Source: Phoronis australis
Taxonomy: Eukaryota > Phoronida > Phoronidae
Length of the DNA: 64,000 bases
Direction of reading: 5' to 3'
Assembly (NCBI GenBank): GCA_002633005.1
Contig: NMRA01000311.1
Span: forward strand, 137,839 to 201,838
Made by a program: the position numbers and the translations under genes. Positions 13,365-26,600 of the stretch are shown here, in pieces (within the stretch, counting starts at the first letter, position 1; each line of letters starts with the position of its first letter). The notes beneath the pieces were generated by a model, which saw only the letters and a program-made list of their open reading frames with translations, was not told the origin of the DNA and ran no database searches.

Positions 13365-14078
13365 GCTTTGATTCCTGACTTGGCTTTTTATCATCATTGC
13401 AAAATTATAAGAAACATTCCATGCACCTTCGTCATAGTGTGAAACGATATGTCCCAAGGCAATACTCATATTTATCCCATACGCGTTGAATCTGTCGAGG
13501 GAAATACGGCCATGTAATAAAGTTTTCCGTATTCACCTCCCGCACTACTTCAACAGTGACCTCTGACATGGACAGTTCGAAAGGTAGGTCAATGTCGACT
13601 CGACGTCTTCAGCCGGCTCGATCATCAAAGTTTCCGAATATAGTTTCAAGTAATACAGTTGCAGCAGTGTAACTAACACTCGACATGCAACCAGGCCCTA
13701 AACGTAAAATTTGGAACAAAACTGTTAATTATATGACACTTAATGTATGTCTCAGTTTTCAATTGCTGAATACTATATTGTCTGCAACTCAGGCGCCGAT
13801 TCTTAGGAAACTACAATATCAAATGTTGTTTTTTTAACTATTTCCAGGAGTTGTTAGAAGTTCACTGCACAGTTGCCGTTGTTTTCATCTTTGTTACCTC
13901 TTTTCAAGAAATAAATCGTTACTTATAAAACTGTTTCTTTTACAAGAGAAAACGTGCAACCTAATGCGCAAGTACATACATATAGGATGTGATCCGCCAT
14001 GTGAACAGTCTGAGTGAAGTATTTAAAAAATCTGCCGAAAACATGTAAGAAACTTAGGAATTCGAAGCGTATGGGATA

Positions 14079-14203
14079 AATACAAAACGTACCTCGATTG
14101 GCGTACATGAAGTAACATCCCACTCGACCTTATTCCGCGTATCGACCAAGACCGAAGGTGGGATATTACTTCATGTACGCCACTCTCGGTACATTTTGTG
14201 TAT
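14079..14203. repeat. Foldback inverted repeat
   Basis: The arm at 14099-14123 (core GGCGTACATGAAGTAA) pairs with 14158-14182 at 24 of 25 positions. Weaker pairing extends outward on both sides to arms of about 45 bp around a 34-bp loop. It sits in a locally CpG-richer patch (about 13450-14200). It is probably a short foldback element and could form a stable hairpin as DNA or RNA. Confidence 0.75.
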
Positions 14204-17200
14204 TACATGAACAGCACACAATATACCTTAACAACCATAGTGTTTTTCTGTTTTTACTACATTCATGCGTGTCACTGTTGATTGGCTATCTGTGACAATA
14301 ATGTGTGTGGATTTCTTGTAATCAAAATATAAATGATAATTGTAAAATAATGATTAGAATAATAATGATAACAGCAGTGATAACGATAATTACAAAATAA
14401 CAATACTAATTTTGGCGTGAAGATAAATCTGTCCTCACATGGCATAGGAAGACCTGTTGTCAAGAGTAGGCCAGTATTAACAAGGTACCTTGTCATTGTT
14501 ATCTGAAACAAACAATTAACTGGCAGAAAATAGCTTTCGACTGATTGATTCATGAGTGTGGCCAACAAAGAATTCTTCCTGGAGTAGGGCTTACAAATTA
14601 AAAGTCTACTCTGTTTCGTTAAGAGGTTGCCGCCAGCTTGTTGATTGTAAATAAGCTGACATTCCTTTCTACCCAGTATAATAACCCATCTTTTTATGCC
14701 TGTGTCACTCACTCCATTGTCTACTGACTTAGCACCTGTTAATAACGTCTGAGGCGCCACACAACAATGGTATAGCCAAGAGAGGCCTGTTCTTTATTAT
14801 CCGATTAAGTGGCCTACTCTATCAAAGCAACGGATCTGACTGCATGTCCTGTACAAGTGAATTTTTAAACAGATTTTAAACCATAGGCTTTGTCCGGACA
14901 TTTGAGGCACAACTCATCCTTTCAAAAAGAACCAGGGGCTAGTGTTGTCTGGCAGTCCATGCCCAGGTGTTAAAAACAATTCTTAATCTGCATTTTCTTT
15001 GTTCTGTTGATTTTTTCTCTTAGCACTTAATTTTAATTCATGTTTATAATTAAAAGTATCAAAATCCTATGTTTAATTAAACTGAGAGGTATCAATTAAA
15101 GTTTGTGGATTCTTTGCTAGTAATTTTTTTATAATGTTTAATACGAAATCTTCGATACAATGAATATACATAACCCAGAAAGCGCCAAGAGGCATTATAT
15201 CTGGGTTAAAAAAGTACAAAGAAATCTATATACAATTATTTTACACAAATACATAGTAAATTTGCCACTTGGTCAAATGGTCTGCCATCTTGATAACGTT
15301 TATCTGTGCTCTGAGAGCCAACACAACTTCGACATATCCCATCTCCGTGTAAATAAATGGGAACAGTAGAGTTTGTGTATAACATAAAAAATGACTTCTG
15401 AAAGGACAATTAAGTCATACCTATAGATGAAATAGTTTTTTGTGGTCAAGATATTTATAGCCATTGGAGTCAGGTATTATGTTTTTCATGTAAATATTAG
15501 TTTTACAAGTAGTCGTGAAAGATTTGGTTTGGTTACGTGTTAAAATATTGCTGTCTGTGGTATTTTCATTTCAAGTCATTATTTTTGTTGCAAATTATAG
15601 ACAACCCTTCATCAAGGGAAACATTTCTGAAATTCTCTCTCCAATCTTGTCACATTCTTTACAAAAGGTGTTTGGCACAGTAACCCGGCGATCTTTATAA
15701 ATGGAGACAATGGAATAATGGTTGAGTCAGTTTTTGAATGGCTGCGTCATGTTTTTATAGCCATGACACCTGCTGGTGTCATACCATACCTTTGCACCTG
15801 TTATATGGGTACAGGTACATCTTGGTATATAAGGTATGATAATATCTAGAAATACCTGGTCTCCAAACAACTGGCAACTTAGTCATTCTTCAGTTGGTGG
15901 GAGGTACCACTTGTTGGAGAAACGATGTATTGTTTTCTCATGGTATAGCATTGCTTTGACAGCCATACTGACCTGTTTACTATACTTGGGGGGAGAAAGG
16001 AAGGGGGTGGGGTGGTGATGTGGAAACTCTCAGGAAGAGATGTATTCAGCTTATGCTAGTTTTGTGCCAGAAAATGTTGTTCTCTTACTAATTTCTTTGA
16101 AATATAGTTGCCAAATTGCCATATTTCCTTTTTCAAATAGTTTTCACTCTGCTTCAGATGGTCATAGGTGTTATATGCTAAATGGTGAACTAGCACTAAA
16201 ATTTTAAAAAATGGGCTAGTGTGTTTTTTTAGAAATTTGATGAAACACTTTCTCTGTTCTGCCATTTTGTCTTCTAAAGTGAAGTAATTATCGCTGAAAT
16301 TAACCACCATCGGTGGAAATGTAGTACACAGGATTACAATGAACAAGCGAGATCTGTTGTTGTTGTGATGCAATAATTAATTTTCATTGGCTACCACTAG
16401 TTATTATCCAAGCACGTAGCTCATCTGGCCTGTGTGACGAGTATCAATTACCAGGTAAAATGAATCCAACATCTGAAACGTTTGTTTCATTGCTTCCCAT
16501 GAAAAATATTCATGCATCGTTTTGTCTTGGATGTGAGCTATGAGCTAAGGTCTTGTATATTCGAGGACCATAATTCTCCCTCTATGGTGGTCCTACAAAA
16601 CACTCAGTCAAAGCTTGACTTCATGACGAGAATGTTTGTGTTATGTGGCCCAGAGGGACATATTGTTATCCAGATCGGCTCCACCCATCTTCACTTCTGT
16701 ATATCTTTCAAATATTATTAGCAGGTAGATGGCAAGATACAAATAGTTAGACCTTTTCTGCATTCTGCAGTCACTACTGGTAATTGTGGTTCACCATCAG
16801 GAAGCCATAAATTGTTGTCAGGCTGTGTTATTAAGCTTAGCTGGATATTGGATTCTAATGAAATGAGTTTGGTACCCAGTTTTATGAGCAGAATACACAA
16901 ACTTAGTTACAGCGCTTAAGTTAAGGATATCTCAAATCTTAGTCACAAAAATTGACCATTTTACAATATTTCACGTATGTCTAGCAAAATACCTTATCTT
17001 CATTCTCGGGGAATTTCAAATACGAAATATATGTGTAGCCAGAACCACCTGGGAACTGCACAACCATGTTGAAATTTGTTTACTACGTATCCGAGGTCAA
17101 AGGTTACGAGGCTGTCACTCAAATCGAATCTCCTTCCAGGCACAGAGCAGGTCCTTATGTACCCTCAGTCCTTTCATTCACCGAGTTGCCATAATGTTGG

Positions 17201-20200
17201 GTCAGCCATGTGTACATATGATAGAAAGATGCCGGTGAACACAAAGTCAAAATGTAGCTTTGATTCTGAGAGTGTTGTGTGTCTGCATGTATATGATCAT
17301 TGAGAATGAATACTATGAGTCGCCTCACGCCTTTGTAACTGTGTTCACAAACACAACAAGTTGTGAGAAGAGATAAATCCTCACCCAAACTCCTTAATTT
17401 GACATTTCGGTGTTTTTGTCTCTTGCTCACGACATGCTTCAACCAGTCCTACCCGATTTCTGTATCCATTTTGTACGTGGGATTCATATCAGTCTCCCAG
17501 CACGTGGTGTGTCTAACAGTGAACTGTTGACCTACTTTAAAGTGAACAACAATGCACCAGCTTGACCCACTTTTATGTTGGCTCCGCCCATGACTTAATT
17601 GGACTTGATACTATGGAAATTGACTTGGTTTAAATTAAACGTTTGTAACAATTAATTAATTACGCCCTGCAAATTCAGATGACATTGCACATGAATGTTG
17701 AGCTTATGAACGTGGCTAAGGGGTGTATAGGTTATATTGACCAAAAACAAGTTTTTATCAAATAATAAGACCTGAGATTTTCACCCCTTGCGATTAAATG
17801 GGCTTTTTCTCAGCTTCGGCAAATTGACTTAATTTGAACTTAGGAACACGAGTTCTCAAAAACGACTTGGCAGATTTTGTTGAAACTTTCCAAACTTAAT
17901 ATTTAGTCATCAGTCTCAAAAGGCTTGAAGGATTTTTTGACATAAAGGCCCAGTTTTTGTGTAATGTAACAAAGACAGATATGACTGCTATTCTTTACAA
18001 AAACACCTTACGTTTAGCAAACAAAAAGACTAGTTGAATATTCTTAACATCATTTTTAGGCCGGTAATTGGTGAAGTTTTCATTTGAAAAGGTTTCATTA
18101 AAGTCAACTGCAGGTTATTTTGTTATGAATGTATCTTTCTTAAAAATAATATTTTGACTTAAGAAAGATGTAACGGAATAATAATAGTGGTTAAAACATA
18201 TTTTTATATTCCCTGATCTTTTTTTCTTTCAGAAAATATGTACTGGTTGACAAAGCCTAGTTTTTTATATACGAGTTAGAATGGAGGCCACCAAATAAGG
18301 TTTGAGTTAACCTTAAGGCACCCTAGAAAAATGTCCAAATTTGGCTCAAAACTTTGTATCTCAGAACTAGCTGATGGGATTCATGCGAAACTTTCAAATA
18401 CTTTGCTCTGGAATTATTGTTTTCATAGTGCTCCGCTGTTGCATGAGGTGTTACCAAAAAGAGAACTTGTTTGTTTTTTTTTAAGTTGCCTAAAAAATGA
18501 AGTAATCTAGAAAAGTGTCGGTAACGGCGTTTTTGACATTTCATCTTGAACATGTTTATCAATAGATTTTTCTGAGAACACATGGTCAGGTGACCTAATT
18601 AATGAGATTGGTATAACAATCAAATTCTACTGGTTTCTATTTTCAGAAAATGCATCGGTACTTTCACCGAGTTAAAATCTATAATTTTGTTGACATTCCG
18701 CGTGACAGACTTGTTGATAAGGTCCTACATATACGCACATTGCTTTTGTACTTGAATCTTGACCCAATTCTTTGTAAAATGGGGAACTTTTAAGTTTTTT
18801 GTCCACCAGGTTTTGTAGAGATGAATATACCACAATTTCACAATCAAAACATTTTGGTGATGTCTTTTGTTCACTAGCTCGATTGATTGACCAGCAGCAA
18901 TACACAATTAAGGTAGATATTTAACAAACAAATACCTCTGCAGATAACCTTATAAAAACATTGATAGGTATCTGTTTTTCCTACAACTTGTATGCATGTG
19001 AGGTCAGACATAGTTTCAGCTTTTATGACCAGGGATAGGACTGCCTCAGATCTACACAGCAATAGACCTCTCCTGTGTTCGAAGGTAAGAAAGTAATTTG
19101 TTTTCATTGGCTTTGTTTTGGAATGTCTGGCTGTCAAGGTGTGTGGCCATGGAAATATTCCCAATTTCAACTGCTTAAAAGTATCAGAATTGAAAACTGA
19201 TATTAGAATTGAAAAGTTGTTGTCAAAGAATGGGAATTCTGTTCCATTCAAAAATGAAGCTGAACTTGTTAAAGTTCTAATGTCTGTAGTCATACCATTA
19301 ATTGCTGCTCCTGGCATTGTTACTCAGCTGCAACTGCTGTTCAGACTGCTTCAACTGCTGAAGTAGTAGATCCTAGTAGTAACAGCAGCAGAAGCAGCAG
19401 CAATTGTATTACAGCAATAGTAATAGTACAAATAAATAATAGTAAAACTTCTCAAACATTGGGAATGACGTTCTAGAAATGGGAGACTTTCAAATAGCAA
19501 CTTGGCGTCTGGTCACGTGGGACCACCTGACTGGCCTGTAGAGGACAAGGAGGCATTTTATGATTTTTGTTTAAAACACATTCTATGTAATCACATACAC
19601 TGTAAAAGGATCTTTTCACAAAGTCAAACTGTTCCCGTATGCCACCTGCTGTGAAGACAAAGTAACTGCTGGTTCAGCTAGGTGGCGATACAAGTCACCG
19701 GTCCCACGTGATTAACCCCTATTGCTTCCTGACCATCTTCCATTGGTTAAATAGTGCTTGTGAAAGGCAGTTCCTACCTGAAAACAACATCCACTCAGGT
19801 AGTTACACGAGGCCCCTTTATCACAAACATCTCCCATGCTGGTAAACAGCTTTCATGTAGGCTGGACCAGTGTATCCAATAGGTAAAAGTATTTGGAATT
19901 TGCTGTTTTCCATGTATTCGGCAACTCGTATGCTAACACTATTTGCATGCAAGTGGACTACAATGTGTGCATCTTTTACCCCTCAGTCTCCAGTCAAGTT
20001 CTTTGCACATCAAAGGCTTGATGGCGCTGCCACAGTTTGAAGTGAGCTAATCGCTATTCATGGGCTTGTCTGAATCCGTATTGGATGAGATAATTACTGT
20101 CATAACAAGGTGTCTGTTCAGGCTACTAGTTTCAAACGACAACATGACAGTTTTTAGTAAGAAAAAGTAAATGTTAACTGTCTTCAATTTTTTAAAATTG

Positions 20201-20631
20201 TTGCATTACTACAGAAATTATCAAAAAGGTTTTCTTCAGCATGCCATACACATTAATTAATTTTATGAAACGACTGGTTATAGTCACAGTCTGGCTTAAG
20301 CTGTTTTTACAGGGGGGACAGGCACAACTTCTCCATTTTAGACTCTTTTACTCAGCATTAGATTGCAAACTGGATCAGCATGAGTCGTTTACACAGAGAC
20401 ATCCTTGTATAGTAGCAAATTAAACGTCCAAACCATGTGGAATGCTACCGAATCCCACATTTCTACGTTATAACGCAAGCGTAACAAAGATGATCCCTTC
20501 AGCCTTGCCACAGTTTGTGTTTAGACGTGTAACTGAAACTGGAGCAGCTGATTTAGTGCAACTTGCTCTACCTATCAAATCAGTGTCAAAAATGGCTGCC
20601 GCTGTGTCAACTTGCTCGGTGTCAGTCGTGT
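14204..20631. other. No recognised gene; unassigned ORFs and diverged repeats
   Basis: The longest open frames are on the minus strand at 14760-14272 (162 codons, its end in an AAT-rich tract) and 19317-18874 (147 codons). The latter overlaps a plus-strand frame that reaches an AAG|GTAAGA donor at 19085. Both strands stay open across 18.9-19.3 kb, so strand and reality are undecided. The segment 18316-18410 resembles 46845-46925 and is a diverged interspersed repeat. No named gene or RNA is visible. Confidence 0.35.
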
Positions 20632-20868
20632 TTACACACACGCGCACACNNNNNNNNNNNNNNNNNNNNNNNNNNNNNNNNNNNNNNNNNNNNNNNNNNN
20701 NNNNNNNNNNNNNNNNNNNNNNNNNNNNNNNNNNNNNNNNNNNNNNNNNNNNNNNNNNNNNNNNNNNNNNNNNNNNNNNNNNNNNNNNNNNNNNNNNNNN
20801 ACACACACGCATACACACACACACACCACCACCACCACCGCACACACACACACACGCACACACACACT
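20632..20868. repeat. (CA)n microsatellite with assembly gap
   Basis: ACACAC-type dinucleotide sequence with CACCAC interruptions flanks 151 unresolved bases (20650-20800). The gap almost certainly lies inside the repeat. Open frames across it are artefacts of the N run. Confidence 0.95.
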
Positions 20869-20914
20869 TGCGTCCGATCAGCTATTCCATGTTAGTTGCT
20901 CCGTGGCACCAATT

Positions 20915-20968
20915 GTCTCCCATGTAAATGCTGTCTCCCATGTAAACGCTGTCTCCCATGTAAACGCT
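20915..20968. repeat. Tandem repeat, 18-bp unit x3
   Basis: GTCTCCCATGTAAACGCT occurs three times in a row, starting at 20915, 20933 and 20951. The first copy has T for C at the single CpG. Confidence 0.95.
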
Positions 20969-22887
20969 GCTTGAGGCATGCGCTTATACTTTTGGGGTTG
21001 CAAAAGGCCAAGTGTTAAAGTACGAGTTACCTTGTGTGTTTGAGAGGGGTGCACTTATTTGGGCATTTTCTTCTTTTTTACTTTATAAATTCATAGTGAA
21101 TGTAAATAAGGAAATTAGTCTAAATCGTGAGCCTTCATGCAAATGTTTGTTATTCTATTAGAGTTTTCTGAGACAAGGCGGAGTATTTAGAATCAGTTTA
21201 GGAAGCAAAAGTCAAATGAAAAAATATGCCTGGGTATATATTTGGAAGTGACGAATATACACTGGGGTATATGAATACTGCAGATGGATTATGAATTGTC
21301 AAACAAGTCAATACATTAGACATTCATGTATGATTGATCCCACATGTAGGAACTTAATGTTGAAAATTTTCATAAATTACGATTTTGATGGCCGTTTCCT
21401 ATGAAACTGGAAGAAGTTTTGATTCAACCATGCACATTTTTTCCACATGAACTTCTTTTCCATATCTGTGGAAAATTTTCATTTATACGCCCACTGGGTA
21501 TATCTGAAGATGAGCCTTTCTGCAGAAAACTGCGGTAGGCAAAATACCTGGGATTTTTGTTCAAGTATACTTGAATAGAGGTAAGCTATAGGCCACCTAA
21601 GTACATAATGGTGTTTAAAATTGTCAAATAAGAAATTCGCAGTTTCAAAAATCAAAAGTCTGAAAGCATGCATACTTTCCCCGTCATTGTTTAACTGTGC
21701 AAATACAACAACTGTTTGCCGTGGTTTTTTAGTGGAGCGGATCTACACAGGGGCTGTTAGGCACCTTTTGATCTCATTGGCGTATGTTTGTTAGCTCTCT
21801 CTTACGTTCTTCTGATTATCGTTTACATACTGAATCTCATTGACAATAGCTGCAAGGTGCTATTGAAAACCCCACGGCTCATTTACCTGCAAGTGTTGTC
21901 TCCAGTTATAGCTACCCATGTTGATTATGTTTATACTTGTAATCTAATCTCATTACATATGCTAATCAAACAGGCAGGGGTGTAAGCAGACACCTAGGGT
22001 TTTGTCTGACTACCATACATTTATTTTTATATGCCTCGTCACCTGTTTTTTCTAGATGAGCTCCATGTTTGATCGGGTAGTCTGTGAACACCTGAGGCTA
22101 TCAATACAAACTATTTATGGAGCACCTGCTAATAGTGTAGAAAGTGTGCATAGATGGAAAGAAATTCAAATCTTTTTTATTTCAGCAATGTTATTCATAC
22201 ATGAAATAACTTGGCATGGTAGTAAAATGTAAAACCAGTACGCTAAAAGTTTTCCATATTTTGACACCTTTGATGGACATCTTCTGTGTACAGCATGAGT
22301 TAGTGGGTTGTGACTGAGAAATATTACCTTGAAGCACCAAGAGAGCAACACTAGAGGTTCGAATTGTGCCAATGCCAATCAACTATTAGAAATATTATGA
22401 TTGGCGGGGCACTCAGCACCATTTATGGAAAAAGTTGTCGGTCAAACTGATGTGAAAAATCTAATGTATTGACTCGTGCAAAGAAGATTTACCATCAAAG
22501 TGAATACACTTTAGCAAACTGGTCCTTGATACTTGTAAGTAGTAAGGCCCAGGTGTTTTTTTTTTCTTTTAAAAGAAAAAACACCTGGCACTCATGGGGA
22601 AAGTTGGTGGTCAAATGCTGTTGAAAATTCAATGTATTGATAGAACAGCAAGTTGACTTAATAGATAACATTTCACCAAATGGGTTTCACTATTTGAAGA
22701 AACAACAGCCACCACATCAATTTAATCCAAGGTAGCAAACTATTTTGTTTTCAAAATCCACGCAACCACGTGTACTTGAGCACAGGCTTCAGGTTGGGAA
22801 AAAGAACAAAGTAAAACACACTACTATTGCTTGTATCAGTTTTTTTAAAATGCACAACTAAAAATATCTTCAGTTGACCTTTTGTCG

Positions 22888-23054
22888 TCAACTTTCAAAA
22901 AGATCAGAGCCAACTTTGCTGTTTGGCCTAAGGTAGTAATAATTCTTTTCATTCATAACCTTTTTAAATTGTAAAGCCTCCTCTCTTGACAGTCTTGATG
23001 AAACTGGGATCAACTCCTTGCTGGGATCAAAAGCTAATTTTGTTCTAACTCCAC
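22888..23054 (-). CDS. Possible terminal coding exon, copy 1, unassigned
   Basis: On the minus strand, after a CAG acceptor preceded by a moderately pyrimidine-rich tract, 167 nt stay open to a TGA at 22890-22888. The 54-residue translation is rich in K, E, R and S (it includes SSRLSREEALQFKKVMNEK). It looks like a protein C-terminus but matches nothing I know. The same exon appears in the duplicate at 23607-23441. No upstream exon was found that I trust. Confidence 0.3.
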
Positions 23055-23440
23055 CTGCCAGTATTTGAAGAAGTGAACTTTGTCAAACCAGATATGCTCT
23101 TTAAACNTTTTTTTTCTTTTAAAAGAAAAAACACCTGGCACTCATGGGGAAAGTTGGTGGTCAAATGCTGTTGAAAATTCAATGTATTGATAGAACAGCA
23201 AGTTGACTTAATAGTGAATAACATTTCACCAAATGGGTTTCACTATTTGAAGAAACAACAGCCACCACATCAATTTAATCCAAGGTAGCAAACTATTTTG
23301 TTTTCAAAATCCACGCAACCACATGTACTTGAGCACAGGCTTCAGGTTGGGAAAAAGAACAAAGTAAAACACACTACTATTGCTTGTATCAGTTTTTTTA
23401 AAATGCACAACTAAAAATATCTTCAGTTGACCTTTAGTCG

Positions 23441-23607
23441 TCAACTTTCAAAAAGATCAGAGCCAACTTTGCTGTTTGGCCTAAGGTAGTAATAATTCTT
23501 TTCATTCATAACCTTTTTAAATTGTAAAGCCTCCTCTCTTGACAGTCTTGATGAAACTGGGATCAACTCCTTGCTGGGATCAAAAGCTAATTTTGTTCTA
23601 ACTCCAC
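23441..23607 (-). CDS. Possible terminal coding exon, copy 2, unassigned
   Basis: This is the second copy of the exon-like segment at 23054-22888, with the same reading frame and stop at 23443-23441. The indel between the duplicated copies falls outside the frame. If the duplication is an assembly artefact, only one exon exists. Confidence 0.3.
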
Positions 23608-23659
23608 CTGCCAGTATTTGAAGAAGTGAACTTTGTCAAACCAGATATGCTCTTTAAAC

Positions 23660-26600
23660 AGTTCAAGAGACCCCCAACAGGGCATGAACACAAGATTCTT
23701 AGTTATAAAGACTGCTTCAGCACTGACAAAGGCACATTGTCAGTCAAGAGTTGTTCAAGTGCTGAGGATGGTGAACATTTTTACTTCAAAGATGTTTTTC
23801 ATTTTTGGCTAATTATTTTGATGCTTCATTTGGTCCATGACAACTAACAAGCGGTTATGACAAAAACTTAACATTATTCCGAAACATCTGCTGTAATTAG
23901 GACCGAAAAGTCTTATCAGTAGAATCTGTTTCAGGAGTCAGGTCTCTATAATCAGACAATAGTTAGAGGGCTTCTCTTGATATTGAACTTGAATAGGTTG
24001 GGAAATAATTTACCTGGCAATTACCGCTCCTGTCATGTGGCTACTGAATTTCCAGTGTTTTCATAAATTTGACAACTTTCTCATGAGAAAATCTCCCCCC
24101 ACCTGACTTGAACAATCTCCTCATGAATAAAAAATATCCCGCTATTGTGTACAGACTTCACTTGGACAATCTAGTATTTTGGACTGCCTTCCCAGGTGGA
24201 CTGCTGGTCCGGTCTCTGATCTGTAATTGGTACCTGTGGATTACCTGTTAATAACCCCTGCATGCAGGTAGCTGTAATTGCAGGTTTGGTGACTGTGGAA
24301 GGTGTTTGCTTGGATGGTGCCTAAAGGTCTAACTTGTGAACTTTGATCAAAACTATCACCATATCCGAAATTTTGACTAAACACTAATGTTGACTAACAA
24401 CATGTTTCTAATATCTTCCATTGAATTAAAATCTTAAATCTCTTAAATCTAGGGTGGTCTATAGAATTGTAAAGGTGTAGTAGATTTTTTGTTGAAATAT
24501 TATTAAGATAGTAAGAGACACATTTGAATCCTAAGGTCTGTCAAATAAGTGACCACAGCTCAATCCACAAACCTGTTGTCTATACAGAAGTCATTACTTC
24601 TGTTACTATGATTGATGCTTTTTTGACAATATTATTGTACCACATTTTGAAAATAGTGAATAAAACAGTGTGATCTGCAAATAGCTGTCACAATTCCTTC
24701 CTAGCATAGTCATAAATTTTTGTATAACAACAATCTCTCAAAATTTATTTTGTGATTGACAATTTTGTTGTATTGCCCGTGCTTTACAAAATTGGATAAG
24801 GATTTTGGAAAAATCATAAAAATGGTATTCAGGAAATACGTGATCCAAAACTTAATTTGAGCAAGGTAGCCTTTTAAACTGTATATTCCAATACCTTCGG
24901 AAAATCTGGTTTTCTGTGTATACTAAAGTAGTTTGTTGACCAAAGTTGACCAAAATATTTCTTTATGTAAAAATCAGCAATTTTTTAATATTTTCGTGTT
25001 GAATTTCTTTTGTTTTCCTTCCAAAGTTTTGCCAAAATTTCAACAAAGCCAGACAAATTTCGACAAAAACGACAAACTTTTTGAAAACTTTGATATGTGG
25101 GATCGCACAGCCATGCTTATTACTGGTGTTGTCCATAAAATATACATATACATGCACATTACACACATATATATTTCTGTCATTAACTTGTTACATAATG
25201 TTAAAATGCCTGGTTATTTATGAGGTGATCTCTACAATACCTGCCACTAAATGCCCTGGTACATCTGCTGGCGCTGTTTAGAGGAGAGCAGGGGCATTAC
25301 ACCACTAATTGGACACACTTTCAATTATAATATTTAAACCATGAGGGCTCTGGTAGCTTTTTCAGTCAAATTGAGTAACAAGGTATATCTCTGTTATGAA
25401 ATACTCAGTGCTGTAGTGGTAAAATTAGAGGTAAGTAGGCGTATCACCTCGAATACTGAACGTAACTTGCATCGCGTAGGCGCTATATTCAAATGCCAAA
25501 AGGTGGTTGGCTGTGCCTAGGTGCGCCTACCCCCCACTACAGCACTGGAAATACTGTATTTGTTCTGGTTAATTCCTGGAGCAGAAGATCTCAAAAATCA
25601 GGGTGTTGAAACATAATGAGTTTACAGCCGTGAAGATTGCATCCTTTCTACCTTCCCATTTGCAGTGCTTGGCTCATTGAGAAATGTTTGGTGTATCCGT
25701 GTTCCTGGAAATTGCGCTTAATATATCCGGGTCTTTGTAGTAATACCCTGACTTCCCACACAGTTCATATGATCAATCGCTAAAGATGCTTTGTGTTTTT
25801 TATCTTGATTTCATGTCACGCTTTAAAGGGGTCGCTTTGAAAAGGTGGTGTTTTTGGGGTATGTGGTACACTGTCTTAAAAGCTTTTGCAAAATATCTTG
25901 CTGAAACGTACGTGCCCAAGTTTCTGGTGACTGTCTCTCTTGCGACTCAAGGAGATCCCACACTGGGCTTGTGTTGTGTACTGTATGTAGCTCTGTGTAC
26001 CGAGTATGTTTGGCTTACGCTATGTGCTTACTCTGGTCAATGTGGCAACACGGCAAGGGATGCCATTAAAAGAGTATACGAGGACAACAAAAATTAAAAC
26101 ACATGCTTTTGGTAAAGAGTACCGGATGTAAATATTGTGCAGTTTTGACCCAGGTCTGCACAAATCTATGCAACACTATGCCATACACCACCGTTACATA
26201 ACAGTACCCTGTTCTTCACAAATTTAACACACAACATGGCCAACAAATTCTATTTTGTTAAATTTCTCCACTAAAGTAAAGATTATATATTCTAGACTAT
26301 TACAAGGATGGATTTTAGTGCGTATATTTTATAAAACAGCAATTGTGTGTTGTCTTTGTATTTCCTAGTTACCACAGTTGAAGTTTAATAAGTTAAACTG
26401 CAACAGCTTCCCTATAGCACTCAGCTGGAAACTTATTACCTTGATGTTTTCAACAAATATTGGAATTGCCAATGATCAACAAATTAGACAGTTATCATAT
26501 AATTTGTTGATGATTAACACTGCCAATATTTGTTGAAAAAGAATCAAGGCATTCATTTTCAGTTTCATGAATAAGTGTCTTTTGAAATAGCCACGTCACA

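Larger units (their letters stand above)
22554..23659. repeat. Direct duplication of ~550 bp around a one-base gap
   Basis: The sequence at 22554-23106 is repeated almost exactly at 23108-23659, the two copies separated only by the single N at 23107. Differences are few: a 3-bp insertion (ATAGATAAC versus ATAGTGAATAAC), a G/A in CCACGTGT, and a T/A near the tail. The sequence continues uniquely after copy 2. Each copy begins in a poly-T/CTTTTAAAAG/poly-A palindrome. The arrangement is what an assembler produces when two alleles are placed in tandem, so it may not exist in the animal. Confidence 0.9.

Noticed and set aside
1811-14182. Possible CRISPR-like array among the direct repeats of the left region
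   Set aside because: The repeats are contiguous without unique spacers and the genome is animal. They are minisatellites.
20442-20974. Long ORFs on both strands through the CA repeat
   Set aside because: They depend on the 151-N gap being read as open codons.
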